From SIG578 sp036311245 (GTDB lineage Bacteria > Bacillota > Clostridia > Oscillospirales > Ruminococcaceae): DNA of 31,291 nucleotides. The notes beneath the pieces are model-generated. The model had not been told where the DNA came from, made no database searches, and saw only the letters and a list, made by a program, of their open reading frames with translations. Location: contig JAXJQH010000029.1 of assembly GCA_036311245.1 (NCBI GenBank), forward strand, positions 1-31,291. Reading direction: 5' to 3'. This document shows, piece by piece, positions 1-8,110 of this stretch; the first letter of the stretch is position 1, and every line of letters begins with the position of its first letter. Made by a program: the position numbers and the translations under genes.

Positions 1-702
1 CGCTGCAACCTCGGCTTTTGTAAGCTCACGCCACTGCCCCGGCTTTAACATACCGAGCTTTAGCGGTCCTATTGCGGTGCGCTTTAGCCTTCCAACCGTG
101 AGCCCAACCGCCTCGCACATTTTTCTTATCTGTCTGTTTCTGCCCTCGCGGATGGTCATTTCCATAACACTTCTGTCAGCGGTGGCAGACACGATGTTGA
201 TAATAGCAGGAGCGGTCATACGCCCGTCTATCACAACACCCGAGGAAAGCTCTGAGGCTACCTCGTCGGTAACAAGGCTGTCCACAGTAACGCGGTAGCG
301 CTTTGAGATGTGAAATTTCGGGTGCATCAGCATATTGGCAAAATCGCCGTCGTTAGTAAGCAGGAGTAGTCCCTCCGACACCTTGTCCAGTCTGCCGATA
401 GGGTAGACGCGGCAACCGACATCTTCTACTAAATCGAGAACGGTGCGCCTGCCCATTTCGTCACTCATAGTAGTAACATAGCCGCGCGGCTTGTAAAGCG
501 CAATATAGAGTTTTTCGCGCTTCTTCTGAAAGTGGATAGGCTCGCCGTCAACAGTAATGCGACACTGATGGGGGTCTACCTGCTGCCCGATTTTTGCAGG
601 GTGTCCGTCAACCCGCACAGCTCCTGCGCGGATAAGCTCTTCGGCACGTCTTCGGGAGCAAACTCCCGCCTCGGACAAAATCTTTTGAAGTCTTTCTTTC
701 AT
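1..702 (-). CDS. rluB: RsuA/RluB-family 23S rRNA pseudouridine synthase, C-terminus cut by window edge
   Basis: The product would isomerise a specific uridine of rRNA (23S for RluB) to pseudouridine. The 234 visible residues start with an S4 RNA-binding domain (roughly 1-60, MKERLQKILSEAGVCSRRRA) followed by the catalytic domain. The family signature GRLDKVSEGLLLLTNDG is at 103-119, with D106 as the expected nucleophile. A second conserved block, REGRNRQIRKMCEAVG, is present. The ATG at 702 has a good GGAGGAA site 6-13 bases upstream. No stop is reached, so the gene runs off the left edge; family proteins are about 240-260 residues, so only the tail is missing. It is the last visible gene of the scp-gerW operon, 35 bp after the carboxypeptidase. 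RluB versus a paralogue cannot be decided by eye. Confidence 0.93.
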   Translation of the reverse strand, partial: MKERLQKILSEAGVCSRRRAEELIRAGAVRVDGHPAKIGQQVDPHQCRITVDGEPIHFQKKREKLYIALYKPRGYVTTMSDEMGRRTVLDLVEDVGCRVYPIGRLDKVSEGLLLLTNDGDFANMLMHPKFHISKRYRVTVDSLVTDEVASELSSGVVIDGRMTAPAIINIVSATADRSVMEMTIREGRNRQIRKMCEAVGLTVGRLKRTAIGPLKLGMLKPGQWRELTKAEVAA

Positions 703-737
703 AAAATTCCTCCAAACGGCGCCTCACGGCGCAGTTT

Positions 738-1877
738 TTATTTAAAAAGGCTAAAAAGCCATTCTATCAGCTTTTCAAATGGATTTTTCTTTTCCTCGCC
801 GCTCCTTTGCCATAGGTGATGCGCCGACCTTGCGGCAATAATCGCTCTCTCACCTAAAGCCGTGTCCCCAACGCAGTAGTAAAGACTGCCCACCACCTGC
901 CCTTTAAAAACAGGGGCGTACTCAAAGGGGCGCAGAGTAATTTTGCACTCTATCTTCTCGCCCTCTCGGACAAAAAGCGTGGGCGCCTCGCCCGAAAGAG
1001 AGAGCGGGATTTCATTATGCTCGCTATTTGCTATGGGGAGTGTCGGCAGCTCTGCTTTTGGAGCGGGAGTTTCTTTGTATAGGGAAAAACCAAAAGCGTA
1101 GAGAGATTTGTGGTCCTGCCAGTCATTAGGGGCAGAGAGTGTAACGCAAATGAGGGTGCGGCCGCCTCTTTTTACCGCCGAAACAAGACATCTGCCTGCT
1201 TTTTTGGTAAATCCTGTTTTTATGCCTATGCAGCCCTCAAGCTCACGCACAAGACGGTTGTGATTAGAAAAGGTGCGCCGAACCTCCGGCTGCCCGTAAC
1301 TGACAGTATACTTAGCTTTGCTGCAAATTTCAAGAAAATCGGCGTTTTTAATAGCCTGCGCGCCGAGTAGCGCCATATCATAGGCAGTCGAATAGTGGTT
1401 TTCGTCATGAAGTCCCGAGGGGGTAACGAAATTAGTGCTTTTCATCCCTATCTCAGCGGCGCGCTCATTCATTTTTTTGGCAAAGCTCTCGCTGTCGCCC
1501 GAAATGCGCACAGCGGCAGAGTTTGCCGCATCGTTGCCCGAGAGCATAAGCTGCCCGATTGCGAGGGTTTTTAGGGTAACGCTATCGCCCTCTAAAAGCC
1601 CCATAGAAGAGCCTTCAACCCGTATGGCGGCACTGTCAACCTTAAAAGGCGTGTCTCTCTCGCTGCTTTCAAGGCATAAGAGCGAGGTCATAATCTTTGT
1701 GGTGCTTGCCATAGGCCGCTTTGTATATGCGTCCTTTTCAAAAAGAACTTTTCCCGTGTCCGCGTCGAGTAAAATAGCGGATTTTGCCGAAACCGAAGAC
1801 GCGGCAGAAACTTCATTTGGGAAAATTCCCAAAGCAAGACAAAATACAAGCACAGCCGAAACAAGCACCCTTTTCAT
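738..1877 (-). CDS. dacF: D-alanyl-D-alanine carboxypeptidase (penicillin-binding protein, DacF type)
   Basis: Peptidase S11 enzyme that removes the terminal D-Ala from peptidoglycan pentapeptides, acting outside the membrane. Residues 1-26 form a signal peptide (MKRVLVSAVLVFCLALGIFP, AXA-like cleavage at VSA). The three active-site motifs are all present: SxxK as S58-T-T-K61, SGN at 113-115 and KTG at 220-222. A C-terminal PBP5-like domain follows, and the protein ends in an amphipathic segment (FEKLIEWLFSLFK) typical of membrane attachment of this class. An in-frame ATG exists 21 bases upstream, but the ATG at 1877 has the GGGTGAG ribosome site and begins the signal peptide. It lies 64 bp after gerW. 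In sporulating Firmicutes, DacF-type genes act in spore cortex or vegetative wall trimming; which applies here is inference. Confidence 0.93.
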   Translation of the reverse strand: MKRVLVSAVLVFCLALGIFPNEVSAASSVSAKSAILLDADTGKVLFEKDAYTKRPMASTTKIMTSLLCLESSERDTPFKVDSAAIRVEGSSMGLLEGDSVTLKTLAIGQLMLSGNDAANSAAVRISGDSESFAKKMNERAAEIGMKSTNFVTPSGLHDENHYSTAYDMALLGAQAIKNADFLEICSKAKYTVSYGQPEVRRTFSNHNRLVRELEGCIGIKTGFTKKAGRCLVSAVKRGGRTLICVTLSAPNDWQDHKSLYAFGFSLYKETPAPKAELPTLPIANSEHNEIPLSLSGEAPTLFVREGEKIECKITLRPFEYAPVFKGQVVGSLYYCVGDTALGERAIIAARSAHHLWQRSGEEKKNPFEKLIEWLFSLFK

Positions 1878-1941
1878 AAGCTCACCCTTTAAAATCAAAT
1901 TACTGATTTATATGCGGGTATTGAGCGGGACTTGCTAAAAT

Positions 1942-2322
1942 CTACTGCTCCTCGCTCTTGTCCTTCTTTATAAGCGAAGAAATCTGAGAAATGGCATCGG
2001 GAATAATGTTGCAAAGGCGGTCGATGCTCTCGCCGTCCTTAGCAAGCTGCAGAAGACGAACAGTTCCGTTTTCAATAACAAGAAATGCCTTTGGGGTAAC
2101 GGTTATTCCCGCACCGCCGCCACCGCCGAAAAGGTCCTTAGGATTTTTGCTGGGGAAATCCGAGCCGCCCGAGGCAAAGCCTAAGGAAAGCTTTGAAACG
2201 GGGATAATGGTAATGTTGTCAGAGATTTCAATGGGCTTTCCGACAACAGTTTCGCTGTCGGCAAGCTCCTTTACCTTCAAAATGGTGGTTTCCATAAGTC
2301 CTGTGATGGGATGTTCGCTCAT
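1942..2322 (-). CDS. gerW: GerW/YtfJ family sporulation protein
   Basis: A 126-residue protein of the GerW (YtfJ) family, a forespore-made protein needed for normal spore germination in Bacillus subtilis; its biochemical activity is not established. Recognisable family features are the N-terminus MSEHPITGLMETTILKVKEL, the core around GKPIEISDNITIIPVSKLSLGF, the glycine-rich loop FGGGGGAGITVTPKAFLVI at about 70-90, and a short charged tail. The ATG overlaps the stop of the upstream ytfI-like gene by four bases (ATGA), indicating translational coupling. Its neighbours (ytfI, scpB, scpA) are the ones it has in many Clostridia, which strengthens the call and implies that the organism belongs to a sporulating lineage. 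Confidence 0.93.
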   Translation of the reverse strand: MSEHPITGLMETTILKVKELADSETVVGKPIEISDNITIIPVSKLSLGFASGGSDFPSKNPKDLFGGGGGAGITVTPKAFLVIENGTVRLLQLAKDGESIDRLCNIIPDAISQISSLIKKDKSEEQ

Positions 2323-2954
2323 TTTCTTTTCTCTCCTTTTTTGTTTTTGTCGGGGAGCGCATCTGAGATTCTAAGTAGCTCCGGTATTATTTCGTGAACG
2401 TGGAAGATAAGCCTTATTGGTAAAAACCAAAGCCTGGCATATAGTGAATACAAGGTTTTTTTGCTATCATAGTCAGGCACAACGGTGATTTTTCTCTTTT
2501 TAACGCAGATTGTGTTTGCAATAACCGCAAGTGCGCTGTGCAGATATGCCGAAAGTCTACCGCACTCCACCGCAATCTCGGCGGCGTCCTGCCCACCGAC
2601 ACGGGCGGTAAGGTCAATGCTTGCGTTGTGCATAGATAAAATCAGCCTCACAACCCTGCCCGCCGAGCTAATGCCTGCAAGCAGTGCCTCAAGCCTGTCA
2701 ATGAAGCCGTCGTCTGAGCCTTTCTGAGGCTGGGAGGGCGGGAAAATCTTCTTTTCCTGATTTTTTTCGCCCTTTTTGCTGCCTTTTTTCTTGTCTTGCG
2801 GCAGCAGCCTTACCTTAATGAAAAGGTAACGCAGAAAAACCTGTGTTTTGTCACCTATATAGCTTACATTTAGCCGCACAGGGAAAAGCAGCAGCACCAA
2901 AATAAGCGCAAGGACCGATAAGACTATAATTAAAGCTACAAGGAGGACGTTCAT
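2319..2954 (-). CDS. DUF2953 membrane protein (YtfI-like)
   Basis: A 211-residue protein with one strong N-terminal membrane segment (about residues 3-27, VLLVALIIVLSVLALILVLL), a Lys/Glu-rich stretch near 55-70 (KKKGSKKGEKNQEKK), and a C-terminal part resembling DUF2953: the pattern around SIDLTARVGGQDAAEIAVECG and VVPDY fits this family. In Bacillus the homologue YtfI is encoded next to YtfJ/GerW and is proposed to help GerW localise in the forespore. Here it overlaps scpB by one base (TAATG) and gerW by four bases, so the three are translated as a coupled unit. The family has no known enzymatic function. Confidence 0.85.
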   Translation of the reverse strand: MNVLLVALIIVLSVLALILVLLLFPVRLNVSYIGDKTQVFLRYLFIKVRLLPQDKKKGSKKGEKNQEKKIFPPSQPQKGSDDGFIDRLEALLAGISSAGRVVRLILSMHNASIDLTARVGGQDAAEIAVECGRLSAYLHSALAVIANTICVKKRKITVVPDYDSKKTLYSLYARLWFLPIRLIFHVHEIIPELLRISDALPDKNKKGEKRK

Positions 2955-3535
2955 TACTGCTCCTTTTCCTGCTCTAAGAGAGCGGCAGCCTCACTAAGCG
3001 GCTGCGCTAATTCTGCGGCGCTCGCATCTGAGGGCAGAGCGGGAAGGGTGTCAAGACCCGACAGACCAAATGCGCGCAGAAAGTTTGCGGTGGTGCGAAA
3101 TGCGATAGGTCTGCCCGGCAAATCCAGTCTGCCTGCCTCTTCGATAAGCTCCTTTTCGCAGAGAGTGGAAACAACTCCCGAGCAATCAACTCCTCGGATT
3201 TGCTCCATAAAAGCTCTTGTGACGGGCTGGTTGTAGGCTATTATGGCAAGAACCTCAAGTGCCGCCTGAGAAAGCGGCTGATTGCGCCTTATGTCAAGCG
3301 CCGCGCGGATATGCGAGGCAAATTCCTTGGCGCTAACCATCTGATAAGAGTCCTCAAGCTTTAAAATTCGAATTCCGCCCTCGCGGCTTTCGTAATCATC
3401 TGAAATCTGTGTAAGTAGTTTTTTGGCAGTAGGCAAATCAACCTCGATAACCTCGGCAATTCGTGCTACAGGAACAGGCTCGCCGCTCGCAAAAAGAATT
3501 GCCTCTATTGCACCTCTATGTTCTCTGAATCCCAA
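2954..3535 (-). CDS. scpB: Segregation and condensation protein B
   Basis: ScpB is the winged-helix (kite) subunit of the Smc-ScpAB condensin that compacts and segregates chromosomes. The 193 residues contain the typical N-terminus REHRGAIEAILFASGEPV, the first winged-helix segment, and the strongly conserved block LSQAALEVLAIIAYNQPVTR at about 94-113 followed by EQIRGVDCSGVVSTL. The second winged helix ends near LRAFGLSGLDTLPALP. Length matches the family (about 180-200). The start lies 31 bases inside the end of scpA, consistent with coupled synthesis of the two partners at fixed ratio. Confidence 0.96.
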   Translation of the reverse strand: MGFREHRGAIEAILFASGEPVPVARIAEVIEVDLPTAKKLLTQISDDYESREGGIRILKLEDSYQMVSAKEFASHIRAALDIRRNQPLSQAALEVLAIIAYNQPVTRAFMEQIRGVDCSGVVSTLCEKELIEEAGRLDLPGRPIAFRTTANFLRAFGLSGLDTLPALPSDASAAELAQPLSEAAALLEQEKEQ

Positions 3536-4248
3536 TCTGTATCTCCTCCTGCTGCGTTGTAGCTGATAAGTTTACCGTCATCAGAAACGGTAACACGCGA
3601 GTGACGGATGAGCTCTAAAACTGCGAGGAATGATGCCACAAGCTCATATCTGTCACTGTTCTGACTCCAAATCTCCTCAATAGGAACATTTTTATTTCCG
3701 ATAACCTTGGAAAGAATAAGTGTTATGCGCGAGCGGATTGAAACCATCCGACGGGCGACTATCTGTGTAAAGCTGGAAACAGGCGGAGGCAGCTTTCTCT
3801 TGTTTTTGCCTGCCATAGCAAGATATGCCTCTAAGAGCCTTTGCTTGTCCGCAGTTCCCGTAAAGGTTTTGGGCAGCTCAATTTCGGCGGGCTCACGAAC
3901 ATAAATATCTCCGCCGCAGTTTCTGCCCCGAAGCTCCTCTGCCACCTGCTTGCAGACACTGTATTCAAGCAGTTGTCCCTCAAGCTCGATTTTCATTTCC
4001 TCGGCTTCCTCTTGGTGATGCGGCAACAGCATAGCGGTTTTGATGTAAACAAGCCTTGCCGCCATTTCAAGAAACTCGCTTGCGACATCCATATCCTGCT
4101 GCTGCATTTCTGCAATATAGGCAAGATACTGCTCAAGAAGCTGCGAAATGGGAATATCGTAAATATCTAATTTGTGCTTTGCGATAAGTGAGAGCAGAAG
4201 GTCTAAAGGCCCTTCAAACTTTTCAAGCTTAAATTCGGGAGCGCCCAA
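3505..4248 (-). CDS. scpA: Segregation and condensation protein A
   Basis: ScpA is the kleisin subunit linking the Smc heads in bacterial condensin. The 247-residue product begins with the hallmark EFKLEKFEGPLDLLLSLI and LDIYDIPISQLLEQYL, then LEMAARLVYIKTAMLLP; the C-terminal winged helix includes FLAVLELIRHSRVTV. I place the start at the TTG at 4248: it gives the family-typical first residues GAPEFKLEKFEGPLDLL, has an AAAGGA site just upstream, and leaves 25 bp after the upstream gene. The longer reading from 4317 would overlap that gene by 44 bases and add an unconserved N-terminus. Confidence 0.94.
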   Translation of the reverse strand: MGAPEFKLEKFEGPLDLLLSLIAKHKLDIYDIPISQLLEQYLAYIAEMQQQDMDVASEFLEMAARLVYIKTAMLLPHHQEEAEEMKIELEGQLLEYSVCKQVAEELRGRNCGGDIYVREPAEIELPKTFTGTADKQRLLEAYLAMAGKNKRKLPPPVSSFTQIVARRMVSIRSRITLILSKVIGNKNVPIEEIWSQNSDRYELVASFLAVLELIRHSRVTVSDDGKLISYNAAGGDTDWDSENIEVQ

Positions 4249-4273
4249 AATAAAGCATCCTTTCTCTTTAAAA

Positions 4274-4984
4274 TTAGCCTTGCATAGCAAGCTCCATAAC
4301 AATATTAAGCGGAACATATCCCGCAGACCCCATAAAGAAGGTCATCTTGTCAAACAGCCATAGAAAAATGTTGGAAACAAAACCAATTATGTTAGACAAA
4401 AAGCTTGTGTTGCGGTTGAGAAGTAAAATTCCTAAGATGAGATATGAGCTGTAGCGCTCAAGATTATCCATAAAAGCCTGCGCGCGGTAGGGTAGAAAAT
4501 GGTTTAAAATGCGAGAGCCGTCAAGCGGCGGAATGGGCAGCAGATTAAAGAATGCGAGCAGAAGATTGGTCTGCATCATTATAAAGAAAAGCCAGTTTAA
4601 AAAGTAGAAAAATATAATCTCGGTTTCACCGCCCAAGAGAAAGGCGCCCTTGGAAAGAATCATAAACAAAAGCGCTAAAATAAGGTTGGAAACAGGGCCT
4701 GCAAGGGCGGTGAGCGCCATTCCAAGCCGCATATTACACTTAAAGCGCATGGGGTTTACGGGAACAGGCTTTGCCCAGCCAAATCCGAAAAGTATCATCG
4801 AGATAGTTCCGAAAAGGTCAAGGTGAGCAAAGGGATTTAATGTAAGTCTGCCCTGATAATACGCCGTATCGTCCCCTAACTTATAGGCAATAAAGCCGTG
4901 AGCCAGCTCGTGAATGGGCAGGGAAATTATGACCATTAAAATAAAAGGAAGATATTCAATAACAGTAAAATATAAATTATCCAA
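4274..4984 (-). CDS. Site-2 protease family (M50) membrane metalloprotease
   Basis: A 236-residue polytopic membrane protein with the zinc-protease motif HELAH at residues 25-29 and the second zinc-site motif NLLPIPPLDGSRIL at about 147-160 (D155). It has about five hydrophobic segments and the GP loop (ALAGPVSN) typical of the short, PDZ-less M50 group found beside scpA in many Firmicutes. Such proteins are predicted to cut substrates within the membrane, but the substrate here is unknown. The start is a TTG at 4984 with GGGGAG nine bases upstream; the next methionine would lose the first membrane helix. It is the first gene of the scp operon, read from the promoter at 5030-5058. Confidence 0.92.
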   Translation of the reverse strand: MDNLYFTVIEYLPFILMVIISLPIHELAHGFIAYKLGDDTAYYQGRLTLNPFAHLDLFGTISMILFGFGWAKPVPVNPMRFKCNMRLGMALTALAGPVSNLILALLFMILSKGAFLLGGETEIIFFYFLNWLFFIMMQTNLLLAFFNLLPIPPLDGSRILNHFLPYRAQAFMDNLERYSSYLILGILLLNRNTSFLSNIIGFVSNIFLWLFDKMTFFMGSAGYVPLNIVMELAMQG

Positions 4985-5029
4985 AGCCTTCAGCTCCCCT
5001 TAGTAAAAAAACTCCCATCTTAACTACAA

Positions 5030-5058
5030 ATTATACCATACCTGCTTTTAAATTACAA
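5030..5058 (-). promoter_or_regulatory. Sigma-A-type promoter of the protease-scp-gerW operon
   Basis: On the minus strand TTGTAA (5053-5058) and TATAAT (5030-5035) are separated by exactly 17 bases, placing transcription start about 35-40 bases before the TTG start at 4984. It is back-to-back with the uvrA promoter. Confidence 0.75.
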
Positions 5059-5075
5059 CACCAAAATAAATGCTA

Positions 5076-5104
5076 TTGATATTAAAAATTTGTTTTGTTA
5101 TAAT
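5076..5104 (+). promoter_or_regulatory. Sigma-A-type promoter of uvrA
   Basis: TTGATA (5076-5081), 17-base spacer, TATAAT (5099-5104). The uvrA ATG is at 5153 with AAGAGGA just upstream. I saw no clear LexA box (GAAC-N4-GTTC type) around it. Confidence 0.78.
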
Positions 5105-5152
5105 AAGAATATTGACGGAAAAACTCAAATTTTTCATAGAAAGAGGAAAAAA

Positions 5153-7975
5153 ATGGCAGCCGATAAACTTGTTATAAAGGGTGCAAGAGAGCACAACCTC
5201 AAAAATATAAACGTTGAGATACCGCGCGATAAGCTTGTTGTGTTTACAGGCCCGTCGGGTAGCGGAAAAAGCTCACTGGCTTTTGATACCATTTATGCCG
5301 ATGGTCAGAGGCGCTATGTCGAGAGCCTTTCCTCGTATGCAAGAATGTTTTTAGGTCAGATGGACAAGCCAGAGGTCGATAGCATTGAGGGCCTTTCCCC
5401 TGCAATTTCAATCGACCAGAAAACCACATCTAAAAACCCCCGCTCCACCGTCGGAACGGTGACCGAGATATATGACTACCTGCGCCTTTTATATGCGAGA
5501 ATAGGCGTGCCGCACTGCCCTATTTGCGGCAGAGAGATAAAACAGCAGTCGGTGGACGAGATTGTTGACAGAATAATGAAATACCCCGAGGGCACGCGCC
5601 TGCAGCTTCTTGCCCCCATAGTGCGCCGCCGAAAGGGCGAGCACAAAAAGGAGCTTGAGGCGGCGCAGAAATCGGGCTTTGTCAGAGCGCGTGTAGATGG
5701 CAGTATGTATGACCTTTCTGAGGAAATTTCTTTAGACAAAAATAAAAAACATGATATCGAGATAGTAGTAGACCGCCTTGTTATAAAAGAGGGGATAACC
5801 TCGCGCCTTGCCGACTCTCTTGAAACCGCCCTAAAGGCGGCGAATGGACTTGTAATAGCCCTAACTGAGCAGGAGGAAACTCTTTTTTCTCAGCATTATA
5901 GCTGCCCTGAGCACGATATCAGCATCGAGGAGCTTTCTCCGAGAATGTTCAGCTTTAATAATCCTATGGGCGCTTGCGAAAAATGCACAGGTCTCGGCAA
6001 TTTCCTTGAGGTCTCGCCCGACCTCATTATCCCCGATAAAACAAAATCCATAAACGAGGGAGCTATAAAGGCAAGCGGCTGGAGCGTATGGGAGCATAGC
6101 ACCATCGCAGCGATGTATTTTGATGGACTCGCTGAGCATTTCGGCTTTTCTCTCGATACCCCCGTCTGCGAGCTTGACCCCAAAATCCTAAATATTCTCC
6201 TCTACGGAACTCAGGAGAAGTTTAAGATGACCCGCAAAAATGAGTACGGCACAGGCACATACCACACCACCTTTGAGGGAATTGTCAATAACCTTTCCCG
6301 CCGTTTTAGAGAAACCAGCAGCGAATGGGTGAGAACCGAAATTCAGCGCACTATGACCGAAGTGCCTTGCCCCGATTGCGGCGGCAGAAGGCTCAAGCCT
6401 CTTGCCCTCTCGGTTACGGTCGGCTCTATAAATATAATGGAATTTTGTGACCTTTCTATTTCCGAGGCAATAGATTTCATAAATTCGCACACCCTCTCTG
6501 AGCGCGAAATGCAGATTGCCGAGCGCATAGTCAAGGAAATTTTAAACAGACTTTCGTTTTTAAATAATGTCGGTCTTGGGTATTTAACCCTTTCCCGCGC
6601 CGCCGCCTCGCTTTCGGGCGGCGAAAGCCAGAGAATTCGCCTTGCAACTCAGATAGGCTCGTCGCTTGTCGGGGTGCTGTATATTCTTGATGAGCCGAGT
6701 ATTGGACTTCACCAGCGAGATAATGTACGGCTTATCGAAACCCTTAAAAACTTAAGGGACATTGGAAACACCGTTATCGTAGTCGAGCATGATGAGGACA
6801 CCGTGCGCGCGGCAGACTTCGTTGTGGATATCGGTCCCGGAGCGGGTGTTCACGGTGGCGAGGTTATGTATGCGGGCGATGTTGAGGGACTAAAAAAGTG
6901 CAAAAACTCCCTGACGGGTGACTTTTTAAGTGGTAGAAAGAAGATTGAAGTTCCTAAAATTCGCCGAAAAACGGGTGACAAATGGCTCACGGTACGCGGT
7001 GCGAGCGAAAACAACCTTAAGGATATAACGGTAAAATTCCCCATTGGAGCAGTCACCTGCGTAACGGGTGTTTCAGGCTCTGGCAAGAGCACCCTTGTCA
7101 ATGAAATTCTCTATAAAAGGCTGGCGGCTGAGCTAAACCGCGCCCACACAGTGGCGGGTAAGCATAAATCGATTGAGGGAATAGAGAATTTAGACAAGGT
7201 TATAGCCATAAACCAAGCTCCCATAGGCAGAACTCCGCGCTCCAACCCCGCAACCTATACAGGGGTGTTTGATGATATCCGCGCCCTTTTTGCATCAACC
7301 CCCGATGCAAAGCGCCGCGGCTACAGCGCGGGCAGATTTTCCTTTAATGTAAAGGGCGGCAGATGCGAGTCTTGTAGCGGTGACGGTATTATAAAGATAG
7401 AAATGCATTTTCTCCCCGATGTCTTTGTCCCCTGCGAGGTTTGCAAGGGAAAAAGATACAACCGCGAAACCTTAGAGGTTAAATATAAGGATAAGAGCAT
7501 CGCCGATGTCCTCGCGATGACGGTTGAGGAGGCAGTAAACTTTTTCTCCGCTATCCCCAAGATAAAAAATAAGCTGCAAACCCTCTATGATGTCGGACTT
7601 TCGTATGTAACGCTCGGTCAGAGCGCCACAACCCTTTCGGGCGGCGAGGCGCAGAGGGTAAAGATTGCAAGCGAGCTTTTAAAGAAATCGACGGGTAAGA
7701 CTGTCTATATCCTCGACGAGCCTACAACGGGGCTTCACCCCTCTGATGTCAAGGTGCTTATAGAGGTAATACAGCGCCTTGCGGAGGGCGGTAATACAGT
7801 TATAGTTATCGAGCATAACCTCGATGTTATCAAAACTGCCGATTATATTATCGATTTAGGTCCCGAAGGCGGCAACGGCGGCGGAGAAATTGTCGCGGTG
7901 GGAACACCCGAAGAGGTCGCGCGCGTGCCGCAGTCCTTTACGGGTATGTTCTTAAAACCTCTTTTGGAAGAATAA
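5153..7975 (+). CDS. uvrA: UvrABC excinuclease subunit A
   Basis: UvrA is the damage-recognition ATPase of nucleotide excision repair; it loads UvrB on lesions. The 940-residue product has both ABC modules: Walker A GPSGSGKS at 33-40 and a second GVSGSGKS near 640, signatures LSGGESQRIRLA (about 486) and LSGGEAQRVKIA (about 828), and Walker B regions ILDEPSIGLH and ILDEPTTGLH. Zinc sites include CPICGRE, CEKCTGLG, and the second-module CESCSGDG / CEVCKGKRYN. Length matches the family. The ATG at 5153 has AAGAGGA upstream; the in-frame upstream ATG at 5090 lies inside the promoter, so it is not used. It stands alone, ending in the hairpin at 7979. Confidence 0.98.
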   Translation: MAADKLVIKGAREHNLKNINVEIPRDKLVVFTGPSGSGKSSLAFDTIYADGQRRYVESLSSYARMFLGQMDKPEVDSIEGLSPAISIDQKTTSKNPRSTVGTVTEIYDYLRLLYARIGVPHCPICGREIKQQSVDEIVDRIMKYPEGTRLQLLAPIVRRRKGEHKKELEAAQKSGFVRARVDGSMYDLSEEISLDKNKKHDIEIVVDRLVIKEGITSRLADSLETALKAANGLVIALTEQEETLFSQHYSCPEHDISIEELSPRMFSFNNPMGACEKCTGLGNFLEVSPDLIIPDKTKSINEGAIKASGWSVWEHSTIAAMYFDGLAEHFGFSLDTPVCELDPKILNILLYGTQEKFKMTRKNEYGTGTYHTTFEGIVNNLSRRFRETSSEWVRTEIQRTMTEVPCPDCGGRRLKPLALSVTVGSINIMEFCDLSISEAIDFINSHTLSEREMQIAERIVKEILNRLSFLNNVGLGYLTLSRAAASLSGGESQRIRLATQIGSSLVGVLYILDEPSIGLHQRDNVRLIETLKNLRDIGNTVIVVEHDEDTVRAADFVVDIGPGAGVHGGEVMYAGDVEGLKKCKNSLTGDFLSGRKKIEVPKIRRKTGDKWLTVRGASENNLKDITVKFPIGAVTCVTGVSGSGKSTLVNEILYKRLAAELNRAHTVAGKHKSIEGIENLDKVIAINQAPIGRTPRSNPATYTGVFDDIRALFASTPDAKRRGYSAGRFSFNVKGGRCESCSGDGIIKIEMHFLPDVFVPCEVCKGKRYNRETLEVKYKDKSIADVLAMTVEEAVNFFSAIPKIKNKLQTLYDVGLSYVTLGQSATTLSGGEAQRVKIASELLKKSTGKTVYILDEPTTGLHPSDVKVLIEVIQRLAEGGNTVIVIEHNLDVIKTADYIIDLGPEGGNGGGEIVAVGTPEEVARVPQSFTGMFLKPLLEE

Positions 7976-7978
7976 CAA

Positions 7979-8010
7979 AAAGCCGCCTCGAAAACCTCCG
8001 AGGCGGCTTT
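7979..8010 (+). terminator. Rho-independent-type terminator after uvrA
   Basis: 12-bp perfect stem AAAGCCGCCTCG / CGAGGCGGCTTT with an 8-base loop, preceded by A-run, 4 bases after the uvrA stop. The same 12-bp stem recurs in the hairpin at 9260-9300. Confidence 0.85.
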
Positions 8011-8051
8011 GGCATGTTACTCACATAGTTAGAAATCCTCATATAATGCTC

Positions 8052-8080
8052 TTGACGATTAATCTGTTGTGTGATAAAAT
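8052..8080 (+). promoter_or_regulatory. Sigma-A-type promoter of the Ldh2-family gene
   Basis: TTGACG (8052-8057), 17-base spacer, TAAAAT (8075-8080), 30 bases upstream of the ATG at 8111. Confidence 0.7.
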
Positions 8081-8110
8081 TTTGTTTATAAAACAAAAGG
8101 AGAGAAAAAG

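Noticed and set aside
5076..5152. LexA/SOS box in front of uvrA
   Set aside because: No GAAC-N4-GTTC-type dyad is present near the promoter.
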